From: Erpobdella octoculata
Taxonomy: Eukaryota > Annelida > Clitellata > Hirudinida > Erpobdellidae
Direction of reading: 5' to 3'
Assembly (NCBI GenBank): GCA_963978895.1
Contig: OZ022240.1
Location: 1,907,341-1,971,340 of the forward strand
DNA length: 64,000 bases
This document shows positions 11,592 through 24,330 of this stretch, piece by piece. The position numbers were made by a program, and so were the translations under genes. Below the pieces are notes generated by a model, which was given only the letters and a program-made list of their open reading frames with translations, had not been told where the DNA came from and did not search any database. Numbering within the stretch: the stretch's first letter is position 1; each line of letters opens with the position of its first letter.

Positions 11592-13140
11592 GCCGCTTGT
11601 CCTTTTGACCATTGCTTGCGGCAGCAGATCGTCGCATCAAATCACGTGACAGCGACTACTAAAGCCTCGACAGCAAATCACCTGGAACTACCTGTCCTCG
11701 GCCATCTTGAATAATGACCGGAACTCCGGGCTCCGTTTTCCATCTGCCCTCTTTTTTTTTTGCTTCCTTTTCCCTTTCTCGAAAGATGGATCGCTGAGCA
11801 TCGACAATTAATTCGGTCGCTTCCGATTTGTTAACTCGAGACGATTTATAATTTTATTACTTTAAAACTTTTTTTTTTCTTCCGGAGATTTAATTGTTCT
11901 CAATTTTATCTTTCGATCAGTTTTTTTGAGTTCGAAAAAAAACTTTTCCTTCCAAGAAATTAAAAAAGCAATTCTTCGCTCCCAGCCGCTCATATCGATT
12001 GGTGTCTGCATCGAGACTGGAAGTGAACAAACATACAAGAATGTGTACATATTAGTGTACATATTCTTGTTCACACTCTGACACGCACACATACACATAT
12101 ACTCACACACATACATACATACATACATACATATATACATACACATATATAAATACATAAACACACACACAGTAGTAAAATTGTTAAAAAGGCGGGAAAA
12201 CTAAAAGCTAGAACATTCAACCCCCCACTCCTCAGATTTTGTACTTTCTCAGTGTAGTAGGAGTGAATGTTCACCCCGGTTGGTATGTCAACGCCCCCTT
12301 AGCGCGGTATAAAATCCCAGCAACTTGTTATACGCGGGCTACACACACACAAAAAAGGAAATATTACAGACAAATACATCCAAGCATAAATACACACACA
12401 CACACATACACACACACACACGTAGACGTAGACACATTTGTCAGTAACGACCGTATATTTATCTGAATTGCTCTACAGTCCGATAAATGCGTATTGTGTA
12501 TACTCATTTTGAGGGACGAACAAGCGAACAAACAAACAAACGAACGAACGAACGAACACACACACATGCATACGAGCAAGCAAGCAGACAAACAGACGAA
12601 CACAGGCACACCTATCCAAAGAGAGGGAATATAGAATATCTCGTTGTGCTTCGATGCGAAAGAAATGGAGCGAGAGAGACCAGTGATGCGATTCCGGGCG
12701 ATGAATTTCCAGTGTTTTCAGTTCATTATAAAGAATTAGAGACAGGCGCGTCAACACATATTTACAAACAAAAACACAAATACGTGCACGCGTACAAATA
12801 TATACCAAATACACACGTACAAATTGATACCACATACACACGTACAAATTGATACCACATGCACACGTACAAATTGATACCGCATATACTCGTACAAATA
12901 TATATCACTTATCAATACAAATACCAGCACATACACGCCTACAACTAAATACCACGTTTCAATACAAATACCGGCACATACGCACGTACAAATAAAAACA
13001 CGTACGAATATATATATATTCGTACTTACGTACCAATATAAGTCAATACACACATAAGCACGTACAATTATGTACGACGCAGCGTACAAAAACATACGCT
13101 TTAAATTCATTCGCACATAAAATAGAAACTAATTAACCAA
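11592..13140. other. Spacer with CA/CATA microsatellites and a 25-bp repeat
   Basis: Short arrays include (CATA)n at ~12095-12150 and (CA)n at ~12390-12420. ACGTACAAATTGATACCAC units recur about every 25 bp at 12790-12900, decaying to ~13080. No coding exon was supported. Confidence 0.6.
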
Positions 13141-13439
13141 TAAATAAAACAATATATATGATCAAAAAATGCACAAATACAACTCATCTGCGTACACTCG
13201 CTCATTCACGTCATCACGAACAGTGGTCTCACGCACACAAGCACAAAAGCACACAGGCACACACACACAGCAAAACGGAGACATACTCGCAGACATACAG
13301 GCGCACTGTCATAATAATTTTTTTTTATGGATTCATAGACGACATGGGAGTTCGTTCCAAGGTATAAATCGATAGTTCATCTTCTTCTCCTCATTCTCGA
13401 ACGAGGTCGTCCAGGGAGGAAGACTGGAAACGAGAGGAG

Positions 13440-14160
13440 AGGAGAGAGGAGAGGAGAAGGGAGAGGAGAGACTGGACAAGGCCGAAAGGAAAGTAGAAAA
13501 GGTGTTAAAAATTAAGAACAAAGCGATCGATGCCTGGGAATCATTGAGGGTAAACCGATATAAAAAACTGGTGCGATCGAAAGGGTACTGGATACTAGAG
13601 TACCTACTGTACGGACCGGACTGGGCCTGAAGTAAATTCGGGCCGAGTTTTGGGCTAATTATAGGGATTTTTAGGTCTGTAAAATCGGGCCGGGCCTGGT
13701 CTGAAGTTTTGTCTTATGAAACGGGCCGCGAAAAATCAGCCCGTGCAGGGGACCTACTCTGCTGGAGACGGTCGAAGAAAAGGTAAGATAAGACTGGAAA
13801 CTGTCTAGGGAGAGGCGCGGGAAAGCAATTTCTAGGAACAAAGGAGAGATAGATGGAGGAAATAGATGGGGAGAAAACCAAGAGGAGGAGCTGATGAACA
13901 GGGGGTTAGCGAATGGGAGTGAACGAGATTAATATGGATTAACCTATTTCAGAACAAAGTATTTTTACGTACGGTTTAAATAAATAAATGTGCAACTAAG
14001 TAAGAGGAAGAGGGGTGATTTTGAGATGTGATTGGCTGGCTGGGTAGTGAGAGAAATTGAAAGAAGAAAGGGGCATGGGGTGTAACAGCAAAACTTGATG
14101 GGGATGCGGTCTGCGTCACGGACGAATAGTGAAGTGGGTGGGGTGGGGTGGGGGTGGGGA
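13440..14160. other. Spacer with a GGGCC-rich repeat-like segment
   Basis: At 13615-13735 GGGCCTGAAG- and GGGCCGGGCC-type motifs recur, separated by AT-rich DNA. This looks like a decayed non-autonomous DNA transposon, but no terminal inverted repeats or target duplications were found. The rest is purine-rich and otherwise unremarkable. Confidence 0.3.
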
Positions 14161-14255
14161 GGGGTGGTTACTTGATGGTAAGGAAATGTTTTACGACTCC
14201 CGGATGGTTCCGGTTAGTTCCAATTTCTCCTCGTCGGTTGTCGTATAAAAAACGT

Positions 14256-14470
<215 letters not shown>

Positions 14471-14514
14471 GAAACATCTCATGTACACGGTTCACTGGCC
14501 ATCCGGATGACATA

Positions 14515-14700
14515 ATACGTCAATGACGTAGCCCTGTTATGACCACCATGGCGGTTTCTGCTCACGTGTTGAACGGGGATGATTGATGGCCGAGGGAGGA
14601 AGGAGAGGGGAGCCTTATAATCAATCACGACCGACCAATCAGCGATATAATCAATCAGCCAATCAGGAAAGACGCTGTTTATTTTTCGTGTCACTCAGTG
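14515..14700. promoter_or_regulatory. Cluster of promoter-type motifs (CRE, E-box, two CCAAT boxes)
   Basis: In under 200 bp the segment holds TGACGTA (~14525), CACGTG (~14562), GACCAATCAG (~14633), GCCAATCAGG (~14659) and a TATAA on the minus strand (~14616). No transcript is evident on either side. The calls are motif matches only. Confidence 0.25.
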
Positions 14701-15204
14701 ATTTTTTCTCTTTTTTCTTGTGTTTTTTAAGGATTTATTTTTAGTTTTTATTGTATCTTTGTAGTCGTTTTACTGTTAGTGGCATTTACAAGAAGGTGTT
14801 TGAGTCTGTGTGCACGTGTGAGTGTACGTCTGTGTGTGTATCCGTGTGTGTATGTTTATGTGTATGAGTATGTGTATATCTATACGTATATGTGTGTATA
14901 TTTGTACACATTTATGTATGTGAGTGTGTGTCTTTTTTTTTCTTCACTGACTTTTTCAGTTTTAAATGGTAAAAAAATCCACTGGAAATGACGATCTTTG
15001 CTTATCATTCTATGAAAATAAAATGAAATGGAAGATTTGAAAAAAAAAGTATAAAAAAAAACAGAATCGAGAAAATTTTGAGAAAAACGGCAAAAGATAA
15101 TAAATAAACGAAGATACGGAATAGACTAAATGCAGAAGATAACCAGAAACTAGGATGAGATACAACTGAAGGGTTGGCAAGAGATAGAAAGAAAGAGAAA
15201 GCAA

Positions 15205-15312
<108 letters not shown>

Positions 15313-15837
15313 AGAAAGAAAGAGGAAAGAAAGAGAGAGGAAGGGAAGGAGAAAGAGAAATACTGATATAAGACGTGAAATGCAAACTAAAACAAAAAAA
15401 AATGATTTTCATCCGATCGTCAGAACGACATAGAATAGGACACACACACACACGCACATATATTGTGGAGAAGAAGCAAGGAGAGACGGATGAAGAAGAT
15501 TGAAGTGGAAAACATTTGGAACTGATCAATAACAACGCCTAGGAAACAATAGCCGGGTAGCATGAGGGGGGAGGTTGGAGAGAGGAGGGGATACGCTTGC
15601 AGTGATATTAGCTGTCATTTTTGTTACTCTTGCTGCTGGTGTTATGGTCAGTATTAATGGTTATGGCTCTGGTGGTGGTTCTGGTGATGGTTACAGAAGT
15701 GATTCCGAGGTTAAGGTCATGTCTAAATATATATAATATAGACCAAGTCTGTAAAATTTTAGCTTTTAATTTCAGAATACTAAAGGGCATGTTGGTCTTC
15801 TATAGAAATCTTGTTCATAGAGGTTAAAGGTTCTAGA

Positions 15838-16085
15838 GTAGTGATGATGATGATGATGATGACGACGACGACGATGACGATGATGACGATGTCGATGACA
15901 ATGATGATGAGGATGATGATGAAGTACCGCAGGAAGTTTTCGGTGGCGGCTCATTAGAAAGTTGTGGCGACTTACCTAGCGACGACCCCGAACAGTAACA
16001 GCTTAAAAAAATAGTTGCAGTAGCGAATAGCTACGCCGATAACAACAACAAAATTAGCAACAACAACAACAACAACAACAGCTAT
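15838..16085. repeat. GAT/GAC and CAA triplet runs downstream of the receptor gene
   Basis: GAT and GAC triplets occupy 15840-15925 and CAA triplets about 16040-16082. On the minus strand these fall in the likely 3' UTR or 3' flank of the receptor. No AATAAA was seen close to its stop. Confidence 0.7.
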
Positions 16086-16292
16086 GACAGTCAATTATAA
16101 CAACACCATATATGGTAACAGCCTTAGAGCAGCAACAGCAGTCGTAGAAGCGCTTCGTAAATAATAGTTATAATTAGGTTATACTTTCAAGCAAATACAG
16201 TCGATGAGACATAATAGTTTCGTTACAGGCATACAAGTTGAGCAGGAAAGAGAAACGGCTATACCGTCGGACAGTGGCGCGCCTGGCGCCAG

Positions 16293-19200
16293 TCAGATTC
16301 TGTGCCAGTCGAACTTCAATATCCTGGCGAAGGTCCTTTTGAATTGCTCGTTGGCCAGGGCGTAGCAGAAGGGGTTTATGGGACTGTTGAGGTAGCACAG
16401 CCAGTAAGAAATGTCGTAGAGCATGGGAGACACGCAAGTCATGTTCTTGGGACAGAAACCCATGATCATGGTCAGAACGTGCCAGGGCAGGAAGCAGACG
16501 ATGAACGCCCCCAGGATGATGGTGATGGTTCGCAGGGCTTTCCTGGCCCTGTTGGCTCTCTTGTGCTTCTGCTGGCTGCTGAAGGTACCCGATTGAACAA
16601 GGCATGACTGCTGCGGGTTGAGACATCTGGCGTTGTTGTTGGAAGTGGCGTCTATGCCAGAGCTGTTGTTCCTGTTGAAGGGAGGTCTCACGAAACTCGG
16701 GAAGGGTTGAGACGAAGACTGCGGTAGTTGTTTATGCTGCCGTTGCTGTAGTGGCGATGAAGGTTGAGGAGTTGATGTAGGTGGAGGACTTGATGAAGTA
16801 GCTGGTGGTGGAGATGATGAATGGACTGGCGTTGTTTGATCTGTTAGGCTTAACGGGATGTCAGCGTTCTCCTGTTCTCTACTTGGATCTTCCAGAGGGG
16901 CTCTTACTTCTAGCAAGACTTTGGCCGTTGGCGTTGGCGACTGCGTATGCTGGTTTGACCCCGACAACGAACAGACTAATACGGGCTTTGGCGAGTTAGG
17001 TCTTCTGATCGAGTGGTTTCTTAACCGGAGGGTACGGTCAAGTTCGCTTGTCTCAGCTTCTGTCTCTGCTGCCGATAAAGATGACGGTGATCGAAGTCGA
17101 CAGTGCTCTCGGCAGATGGAATGATCTGCCTCGTCGGCAGAGTCGGTGATGATGTTTCTGTAATTTTCAGAGTTCAAGTTGTCGGTTTCGCAATCATCGT
17201 TCACGCTGTTCGTTTTCGAAAAACAGTTTCCCGAAATATCGTTTCTGCTACTTTCCAGTATTTGTTGAACAGGGGAGCGTAAGTTCTTCTCACTGAGGTC
17301 ATTCTCCAGCAGCTCTCCGGTCTGGGAGTGAAGAGACTCCGACCTACATCCGTCGTTTGCTTCCTCGATTACTGAAGAGCTCTGAGAGTCAAAGGGCATG
17401 CCCTGCAACAGTTCCTGCAGTGTCTCCGGAACTTTTATACTTTTGAAAACTTTAGCGAACGAGAACTTGAAAGCCAGTCGCTTGGCGATCAGGTCGCCCA
17501 TTTGCGGTGTTGAAAACTTTCTGATGTTTGACTTCAGGTTGGCCACGTCCGTGCTGGCCCGGCTCAGCTGCAGGGAGATTTGCTTCATTATGGTAACCTC
17601 GGTGGTTGTTTTGATGACGTCGCTGTCATTCTTCGAGTCATCTTCGTCGTCGTCGTCTGCAACAACGCCTGCATTGTCGTCGTCTTTCAAATCGCCATCT
17701 GCTAATTGGCTCGAGTCATGTCCGTCGGAATCGTTAGCGCCTGTTTGATCCTCGTTTTGATGTTTCACTTTCTCTTTCGATCGGTTTTTTAAAAAACTCT
17801 CCAAAATTCCGTCGAAGCTGAAACTTTTGGTCGGTTTCGTTTTCGAGTCGCTCTCCTCCATCGCTCGGCTAATCCTCAGATCGCTCGACAAGCTCTGCTT
17901 AATAGCTCGCGCCGGCCTCTTGCCAGGGAGCGGGGATTTGCGAGCTAGAAGTTCGGCTTTCGGCGTACGGAGAGCGTCGTCGTTCGAGCTCTGCAAATTG
18001 TGACAAATCGTCGTTTTGGCGAATTCGCTTTCCGGTGGATTTGCCGGATTTTCGGAATCGTTTTGTCGCTGTTCCTCCTCCGCCGCCGCCGCCGCCGAAG
18101 GTGAGGAGGAAGAAGGAGCGGAAGCGCAGTGGTTTGCAATCCGCGTCGATGATGAATCTCTACGGAGGTCGTCAGTTATTGCTGCGGCTTCTTTCAACGT
18201 TTTATCGGAAAGAAAATCACCTGATGTTTTGGCGTTATCGGCTGCACTGGCTGCATTGACTACCGGCGTTTGACTCTGATCTGACGCAGCGTTCACCTCG
18301 CTCGATGGCTTACCAATGGAACACGCTCCCAGCGATCCGTGATTTTTGTGCAGGCGATAGAAGAACCGCTTGTCTAAGAGTTTCATGGTTTCCGACGGCG
18401 CCCAAAAGAGTCCTCGATTTTGATTCTGAGGGCCGTCCAAGCTGTCGCCGAACCCGCCGGTGTCCGGCGTTGCAAGAATGGTTTTCGTCGTCGACGCTTT
18501 GATCTGGGTGACGACGGCGGCCGTTTTGCGCTGCTTCTCTTCTGATTTCCTCTGTAGGCCCAAGGCTACACGGTAAATGCCGATGTAAAGGGTTATCATT
18601 GCTAATATGGTTATCCAGAAGTATCCGATCTGTACGGAGCAGTTGAACAGGGCGTCCTCCAGATAATACACGTAGCACTTTCCCGGCTCGAGTATCCTAT
18701 CGCTGATCCACGTTTGCCAGAGAAAGATGGAGGAGAAGAAAAGCAGGACCGACGCAGTCCAGATGCAGGCGATGACAACCAAGACCTTCTTCTTGGTCCT
18801 CCAGACGCGGTACTTGGCCGGGATCTTGACGGAGCAGTACCTGTCGACGGTGATCGAGAAGACCGTGTATATGGAGCAGAGACATGCCGTATAATCAACA
18901 GTCAGCCAGAGGTTGCACAGAAACTCGCTGAGAAACCAGTACTGGCCCGTGAGCAAGTAGATGGTGTACAGAGGCATGGACACTGCCCCGATGAGGAGGT
19001 CACTGACGGCCAGCGAGGCGATGAAGTAGTTAGTCGGCTGACGGATGGACTGCTCGAGAAAGAAAGAGAGGATGACTATGGTGTTACCCGATATGGTGAT
19101 CAGAGACACTATGCCGGCCGTCATGCCTATGATGACGGTCACGCCGAGAGAGTACGGAAGAGCCGGTCGCTGAGGGTAGAGAGAAGTCGAAGAGTTTCCC

Positions 19201-19316
19201 CATTCTTCCAGGCGGTCGTTGTAGTAGTTGTCGGGGTCGTTGCCGTTGCTGGCGATGTTCTCGTAGTAGCTATTGGCACTGGCTTGATCTTCGACAGTTG
19301 TTTCGTAGTAATCCAT
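16293..19316 (-). CDS. Muscarinic-type acetylcholine receptor, invertebrate B-type (class A GPCR)
   Basis: This plasma-membrane receptor, predicted to bind acetylcholine and act through G proteins, is encoded in one uninterrupted frame of 1007 residues. The N-terminus (1-57) is acidic and tyrosine-rich with an NSS glycosylation site at 41. TM1 is about 58-85. TM2 carries SLAVSDLL (D106). TM3 has the amine-binding D141 in LWLTVDYTACLCSIY and DRY at 158-160. Extracellular loop 2 holds C214 and NCS at 225. TM5 is about 227-252. TM7 has YWLCY (971-975) and NPFCY (981-985). The tail ends ARILKFDWHRI. The stretch CSVKIPAKYRVWRT and the NPFCYALANEQFKRTF tail fit mAChR-B/GAR-type receptors. Intracellular loop 3 runs about 254-926, is polar and of low complexity, and contains an acidic D-rich patch and P/S-rich repeats. 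TM6 reads CFLPWH where CWxPY is usual, so W6.48 is F and Y6.51 is W. The start ATG is the first in frame and is preceded by TTCAG, a possible 5'-UTR splice acceptor. Confidence 0.93.
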   Translation of the reverse strand: MDYYETTVEDQASANSYYENIASNGNDPDNYYNDRLEEWGNSSTSLYPQRPALPYSLGVTVIIGMTAGIVSLITISGNTIVILSFFLEQSIRQPTNYFIASLAVSDLLIGAVSMPLYTIYLLTGQYWFLSEFLCNLWLTVDYTACLCSIYTVFSITVDRYCSVKIPAKYRVWRTKKKVLVVIACIWTASVLLFFSSIFLWQTWISDRILEPGKCYVYYLEDALFNCSVQIGYFWITILAMITLYIGIYRVALGLQRKSEEKQRKTAAVVTQIKASTTKTILATPDTGGFGDSLDGPQNQNRGLFWAPSETMKLLDKRFFYRLHKNHGSLGACSIGKPSSEVNAASDQSQTPVVNAASAADNAKTSGDFLSDKTLKEAAAITDDLRRDSSSTRIANHCASAPSSSSPSAAAAAEEEQRQNDSENPANPPESEFAKTTICHNLQSSNDDALRTPKAELLARKSPLPGKRPARAIKQSLSSDLRISRAMEESDSKTKPTKSFSFDGILESFLKNRSKEKVKHQNEDQTGANDSDGHDSSQLADGDLKDDDNAGVVADDDDEDDSKNDSDVIKTTTEVTIMKQISLQLSRASTDVANLKSNIRKFSTPQMGDLIAKRLAFKFSFAKVFKSIKVPETLQELLQGMPFDSQSSSVIEEANDGCRSESLHSQTGELLENDLSEKNLRSPVQQILESSRNDISGNCFSKTNSVNDDCETDNLNSENYRNIITDSADEADHSICREHCRLRSPSSLSAAETEAETSELDRTLRLRNHSIRRPNSPKPVLVCSLSGSNQHTQSPTPTAKVLLEVRAPLEDPSREQENADIPLSLTDQTTPVHSSSPPPATSSSPPPTSTPQPSSPLQQRQHKQLPQSSSQPFPSFVRPPFNRNNSSGIDATSNNNARCLNPQQSCLVQSGTFSSQQKHKRANRARKALRTITIILGAFIVCFLPWHVLTMIMGFCPKNMTCVSPMLYDISYWLCYLNSPINPFCYALANEQFKRTFARILKFDWHRI

Positions 19317-20990
19317 CGATTTCTTATGAAAAACTGAATTTTAAATTATTATTATTATTATTATTTCAACGACTAACGTGACTCTACCGTCTGCACCTGT
19401 AAATTAACGACAAGGCTGTTTTCTTTCTTTCATTAAAAATCTTTCAAAATCAAAATCAAACATCTTGCTATTTATATCATTTTCACAATTTCATTATTAT
19501 TATTTTTGATATTTTTATTTTTAATATCATTTAATTATTTTGGACGTTTTTTTGCTTTGTTCGTCGCTTCTCCGACGCGTTTTTGGATTCGTTCGACGTA
19601 CGTTCCAAGACAATGAGACACGCTCCCAAGTTCCCGCTTGTTCTTGGATAGATAAGGAAAAAGGAAATAAGTAACAGAAAGCAGACGGATGAACGTGGAA
19701 AGAGAGAGAGAGAGAGAGAAAAGAGAAAAAAAGAGAAAAGGGAGAAGAGTGGAAGAGTGGAAGAGAGACTGCTATCAAAGCATCCGCGTTAATTTCTCTC
19801 TGGCTTTCTTTCTTCAGTCCAGGCTGGTTTCGTTCGCTTATTCGGTGTCGGCCGATTCCCGATGGCGTTATAAGTCTGATCAATATGGAGTCATCCAACT
19901 TTGCGGGCGCGAAGAGGTCGGTGTTGGTGATGATGTTGATGATGATGTTGATAGTAGGTGATGGTGATGATGTTGATAGTAGGTGATGGTGATGATACCG
20001 GTGGTGTTGATGATGATGTTGATAGTAGGTGATGGTGATGATACCGGCGGCGTTGACGATGTCGAGGGTGGCGATGGTGATGATGCCGACGAAGCTAAGA
20101 CTGGACGCCACTGACGCTAATGACGGCGATGTTGATGATGACGTTGACGATGACGCTTATGACGGTGGGAATGCCTATTTCATCTTTCCTGACAGTCATC
20201 CATTCTCGAAGCAACTGAGTGAGTTTCTGCGATAAAATAAATAAACAAAATAACAAACTAACTATATTTTTATTTTCATTTTTAGATCTGACAACAAATT
20301 GTTTTTTGTTTCTTTTTTCTGTGTTTTTTCTTTTTTCATATTTTTAAACTTTCATTTTATTAATTTAGATCCCGTCTGAGAGTAAGCAAAATCCATAATT
20401 TTATTTCTACGGTTATTGATGGTTTGACAACTTGCCAAGCAAAACGACAAAAATTTCCCTAAAAATGAGGATCATTAAAAAAAAAGTTGCGGGTGGTTCA
20501 CCCTATTTTTGCACTGACCCGCATCCACGGTCCCCTGTCCTCTAACCGTGCTCCACAACTTATTTCATCGTTTGCCCACTAGCTATTATTCCTTATCCGA
20601 CTATCCACTATCCGCCACCCACAATCCATTTTTACATATCCCTACCCACTACCTACTACCCACTTTTCATTATTATTTTTTTATTATTTTCCTCTTGATC
20701 AAACTGTTATTTGAAAAATGGTCGTCGCTAAGAGCAGTTGCGTCGGCACATCACGAAGAAAAGACATAACATTCAATTATAAACAAGGGGCCTATCACGC
20801 CAACAAGCCAAATGGACTAAAACAGATGACCATATATGGTCTCGTGCCAAGTTGCAATAAAATTATTCTGATTTTTTGCTTCGTGTTTGCCTTTGTTTTT
20901 TTTTATTTTCATGCATAAATATAATTTTTTCATTATTCTTATAATATAATTTTTCAGTATAATTATTATTATGCAAAACTTTTATTATTA
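19317..20990. other. 5' flank of the receptor gene, no coding exon seen
   Basis: The flank contains a GA/GAAA tract (19699-19760) and a GAT/GTT minisatellite (19918-20060). In the minisatellite the block GATGTTGATAGTAGGTGATG recurs two to three times. No other gene is recognisable. Confidence 0.5.
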
Positions 20991-21001
20991 TTATGCAAAA
21001 C

Positions 21002-21254
<253 letters not shown>

Positions 21255-21544
21255 CAGTGTTATAAATAACAATATTTATATTGTACATATTTATAATTTC
21301 AGTGTCATATAAATTCATCATTAAGAGTACAATTTCTTTTTTCATAAATACACACACAAACTTTTTTCCATTAATCAGCAGAAGGTTTTAATAATAAGCA
21401 TAATATTTGTTTCGTAATTATGAAAAAAAGATTTTTTTTTTATTTTTCATAAACATCTAACAAATATTAAATATTTCTCAGTTTCTTGTAATTTCAAATA
21501 TCTTGCTTGACATGCTTTTAATATTTCATTGCCATTGAAATTAT

Positions 21545-21742
<198 letters not shown>

Positions 21743-22017
21743 CAACGTTTCCATCACCGCCATTTTTATTATAATTAGCATTATTGGCATTGTTACAGCT
21801 GCCATTATTCATGTTTGTGTTACATTTGCTCTCCGCGCATCGCGCTCCAGTGAACACGCAGTCACGTGCTCTCTCTCTCTCTCACACTCTCCTCTTTTTC
21901 TCACTCTCTCATCACATCCGGTCTTTCGCCATCGACGCACGCAATGGCAATCCGGTACTCTGAGTGGTGGCGGCGGCTTAGATGTCAACTACTGAGTCGA
22001 TAACAACAATGGAGAGA

Positions 22018-22090
22018 TTCCGTGCCGTGTTTCGGCGGCAGCGGCGGCAGTGGCGGCAGTGGCGGCAGCGGCGGCAGTGGTGGTAGCCCG
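22018..22090. repeat. 9-bp GGCGGCAGT repeat
   Basis: Seven to eight GGCGGCAGY units form a short GC-rich island in AT-rich DNA. Confidence 0.85.
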
Positions 22091-22609
22091 TAGCCGCGGC
22101 TGTGGTAAAGGAACGGCGGCTGAAGTAAACGAAAAAGATGGTAGGAAAGTTTGGATTGTCGCTGTGACCCTGTGACCCTGGAAATATCGGTTGGTTCTTA
22201 CTGGCGCGGCTGGTAAACAGGAAATGTTTTTTCAATTTACTTTTCCGGTACGGGAGGTACCAAAGATATTGAATGAATACTAATTAATAATTAGTAATTA
22301 TCATAAAATAACAAACAAGAAATAACAAACATATATTGAGAAATCAATAAAAAGCAGCAAAAAACATTTGCGAACAAACAACGATTAATGGATAAAAAAA
22401 ATACTTTTCAGATTTCCTCTGAATCAATGGATTTAAATAATAAGGGGGTATTAGATGTCTTTGGTGCACCTTGGTTGCCATGGGAGCCACACTCGAGTGG
22501 AGCATGCACTCTCGGTGCGTGTGTACCGAGTGCAAATTTGTTGTCGTCGTCATCCGTGACGTCGGCCATGTCATTGCGATGAAGAACGTCAACGAGATTG
22601 ATAAACAAT

Positions 22610-22611
<2 letters not shown>

Positions 22612-22650
<39 letters not shown>

Positions 22651-23060
22651 AATGATAATGATTATGATGATGATGGTGATGAGGATGATGATGATGATGT
22701 TGATGATGACTTTATGATGATGATGATGACTTGATGAGGACGTTGATTACGACCAAAGACATAATATCGGACATCTCCATGATGGCCAACTTTTACATAA
22801 ACATCTCCTATCTCGATACCCTATCTTCATTGAGCTCCTCGTCATCTTTGATAGTCATTACCTCCATCATCAAAGCCACCATCGTAGAGGTTCATCATCA
22901 TCATCATCGTCATCGTCAACGTCGTCGTCGTCGTCGTCCTCATCACCACGACCACCACCGCCAGCACTACCACCACCCCCACCACTACCCAGACCACCCC
23001 GACCACCCCTATTATCCCCACAATCCCCACCACCATCATCATCATCACCAAAATCATCAT
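22612..23060. repeat. GAT array followed by an inverse CAT/CCA array
   Basis: GAT triplets dominate 22613-22732 and CAT, CGT and CCA triplets dominate 22885-23060. The two parts are roughly inverse complements separated by 150 bp of ordinary sequence. Confidence 0.85.
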
Positions 23061-23911
23061 CATCTATCACTCTCTTGACCAACATCCTTTAATCACAGTA
23101 CCCTCCATTTGCCAACGTCATCAGCATATCGTGCCAGCCTCTGACACCCATCCACTGTCACCCATCTTCTCTGACGCACAGTCATATTCTGACACAGAGC
23201 CATCTACAGTTATTTACAGTCCAGCGGAAGCTGGAGAGATTGCTTAGCGCAAAAGAGGGAGGTTGAGCGACAAAGCAGTTATTGGAGCCAGAGTTCCATA
23301 TTTTTTTTTGGCATTCCTTCTTTATTTTATTTTCTTTTTAACTTGCAGTCTCTTTTAGATTAAGCAAATTTATGTTCAATAGATTAATTTATTTATTATT
23401 CTTTTACTATATTTAATATAATGTAATTAACAGTAACATATATTATACTATTAGTAATAATCGTTTTTTTCCAATAATTTATGAAGTGAGGTTTTTGTTT
23501 CACTTGTTTCACTTGTTTTCTTTAATTTCTGGTTAAAAAGAAAATTCCATTAAAAACTTATTCAATATTAATAGAAATATATTTTAATGGAATTTATTAT
23601 GAATATGTTATTCATAATCTTTTCTTTTTTGAATCTCTCTCTCTCGGATCTGCATTTAATTTCCGTTACTCAATTTTCCCCTATTACTCCTTTCCCCATT
23701 TCTCTCTCCCCCATTTCTCTCTCTCCCATTCTTTCACTTGCGTTTTTTTTATTTTTTTTGCATTTTGTTTTCTTTTTTTCTTTCCTTCAATCTTCTCTTC
23801 TCTTCCATTTACGTTTTCTTTTTTCTCCTTTTGATTCCAACTTCCGGGCTTCTTGCAATTGATATGAAATCAAGATGTCAATGAATGGAATGCGGAATAA
23901 GGGCCTCTGTC

Positions 23912-24084
23912 GGTGATGATGATGATGATGATGATGATGGTGATCATGATGATGATGTGATGATGGTGATGATGATGGGATGATGCTGCTGCTGCTGCTG
24001 ACGATGATGATGATGATGATGATTATGATGATGATGATGTGATGATGGTGATGATGATGGGATGATGCTGCTGCTGCTGCTGAC

Positions 24085-24115
<31 letters not shown>

Positions 24116-24330
24116 ATGATGATGATGATGTGATGATGGTGATGATGATGGGATGATGCTGCTGCTGCTGCTGACGATGATGATGATGAGATGATGATGA
24201 TGAGATGATGATGATGATGATGACTATAGCAGTGACGGTGACGGTGACGGTGACGATGAGAATGAATGTGATGCTGATAATGATTCTGAGAATAAATGTG
24301 ATGATGATGACGATGTTGGTAGCGCTCTAT
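23912..24330. repeat. GAT array with an 83-90-bp higher-order unit
   Basis: GGGATGATG(CTG)5ACGATG occurs at ~23976, ~24059 and ~24149, each time preceded by GATGTGATGATGGTGATGAT. A composite unit has therefore been amplified three times. Confidence 0.88.

Noticed and set aside
10895..11714. Long open frames on both strands through the 18-bp array (up to ~266 codons)
   Set aside because: The period is a multiple of three without stops, so several frames stay open at once. The residues simply repeat the unit and no signal, domain or splice context supports a gene.
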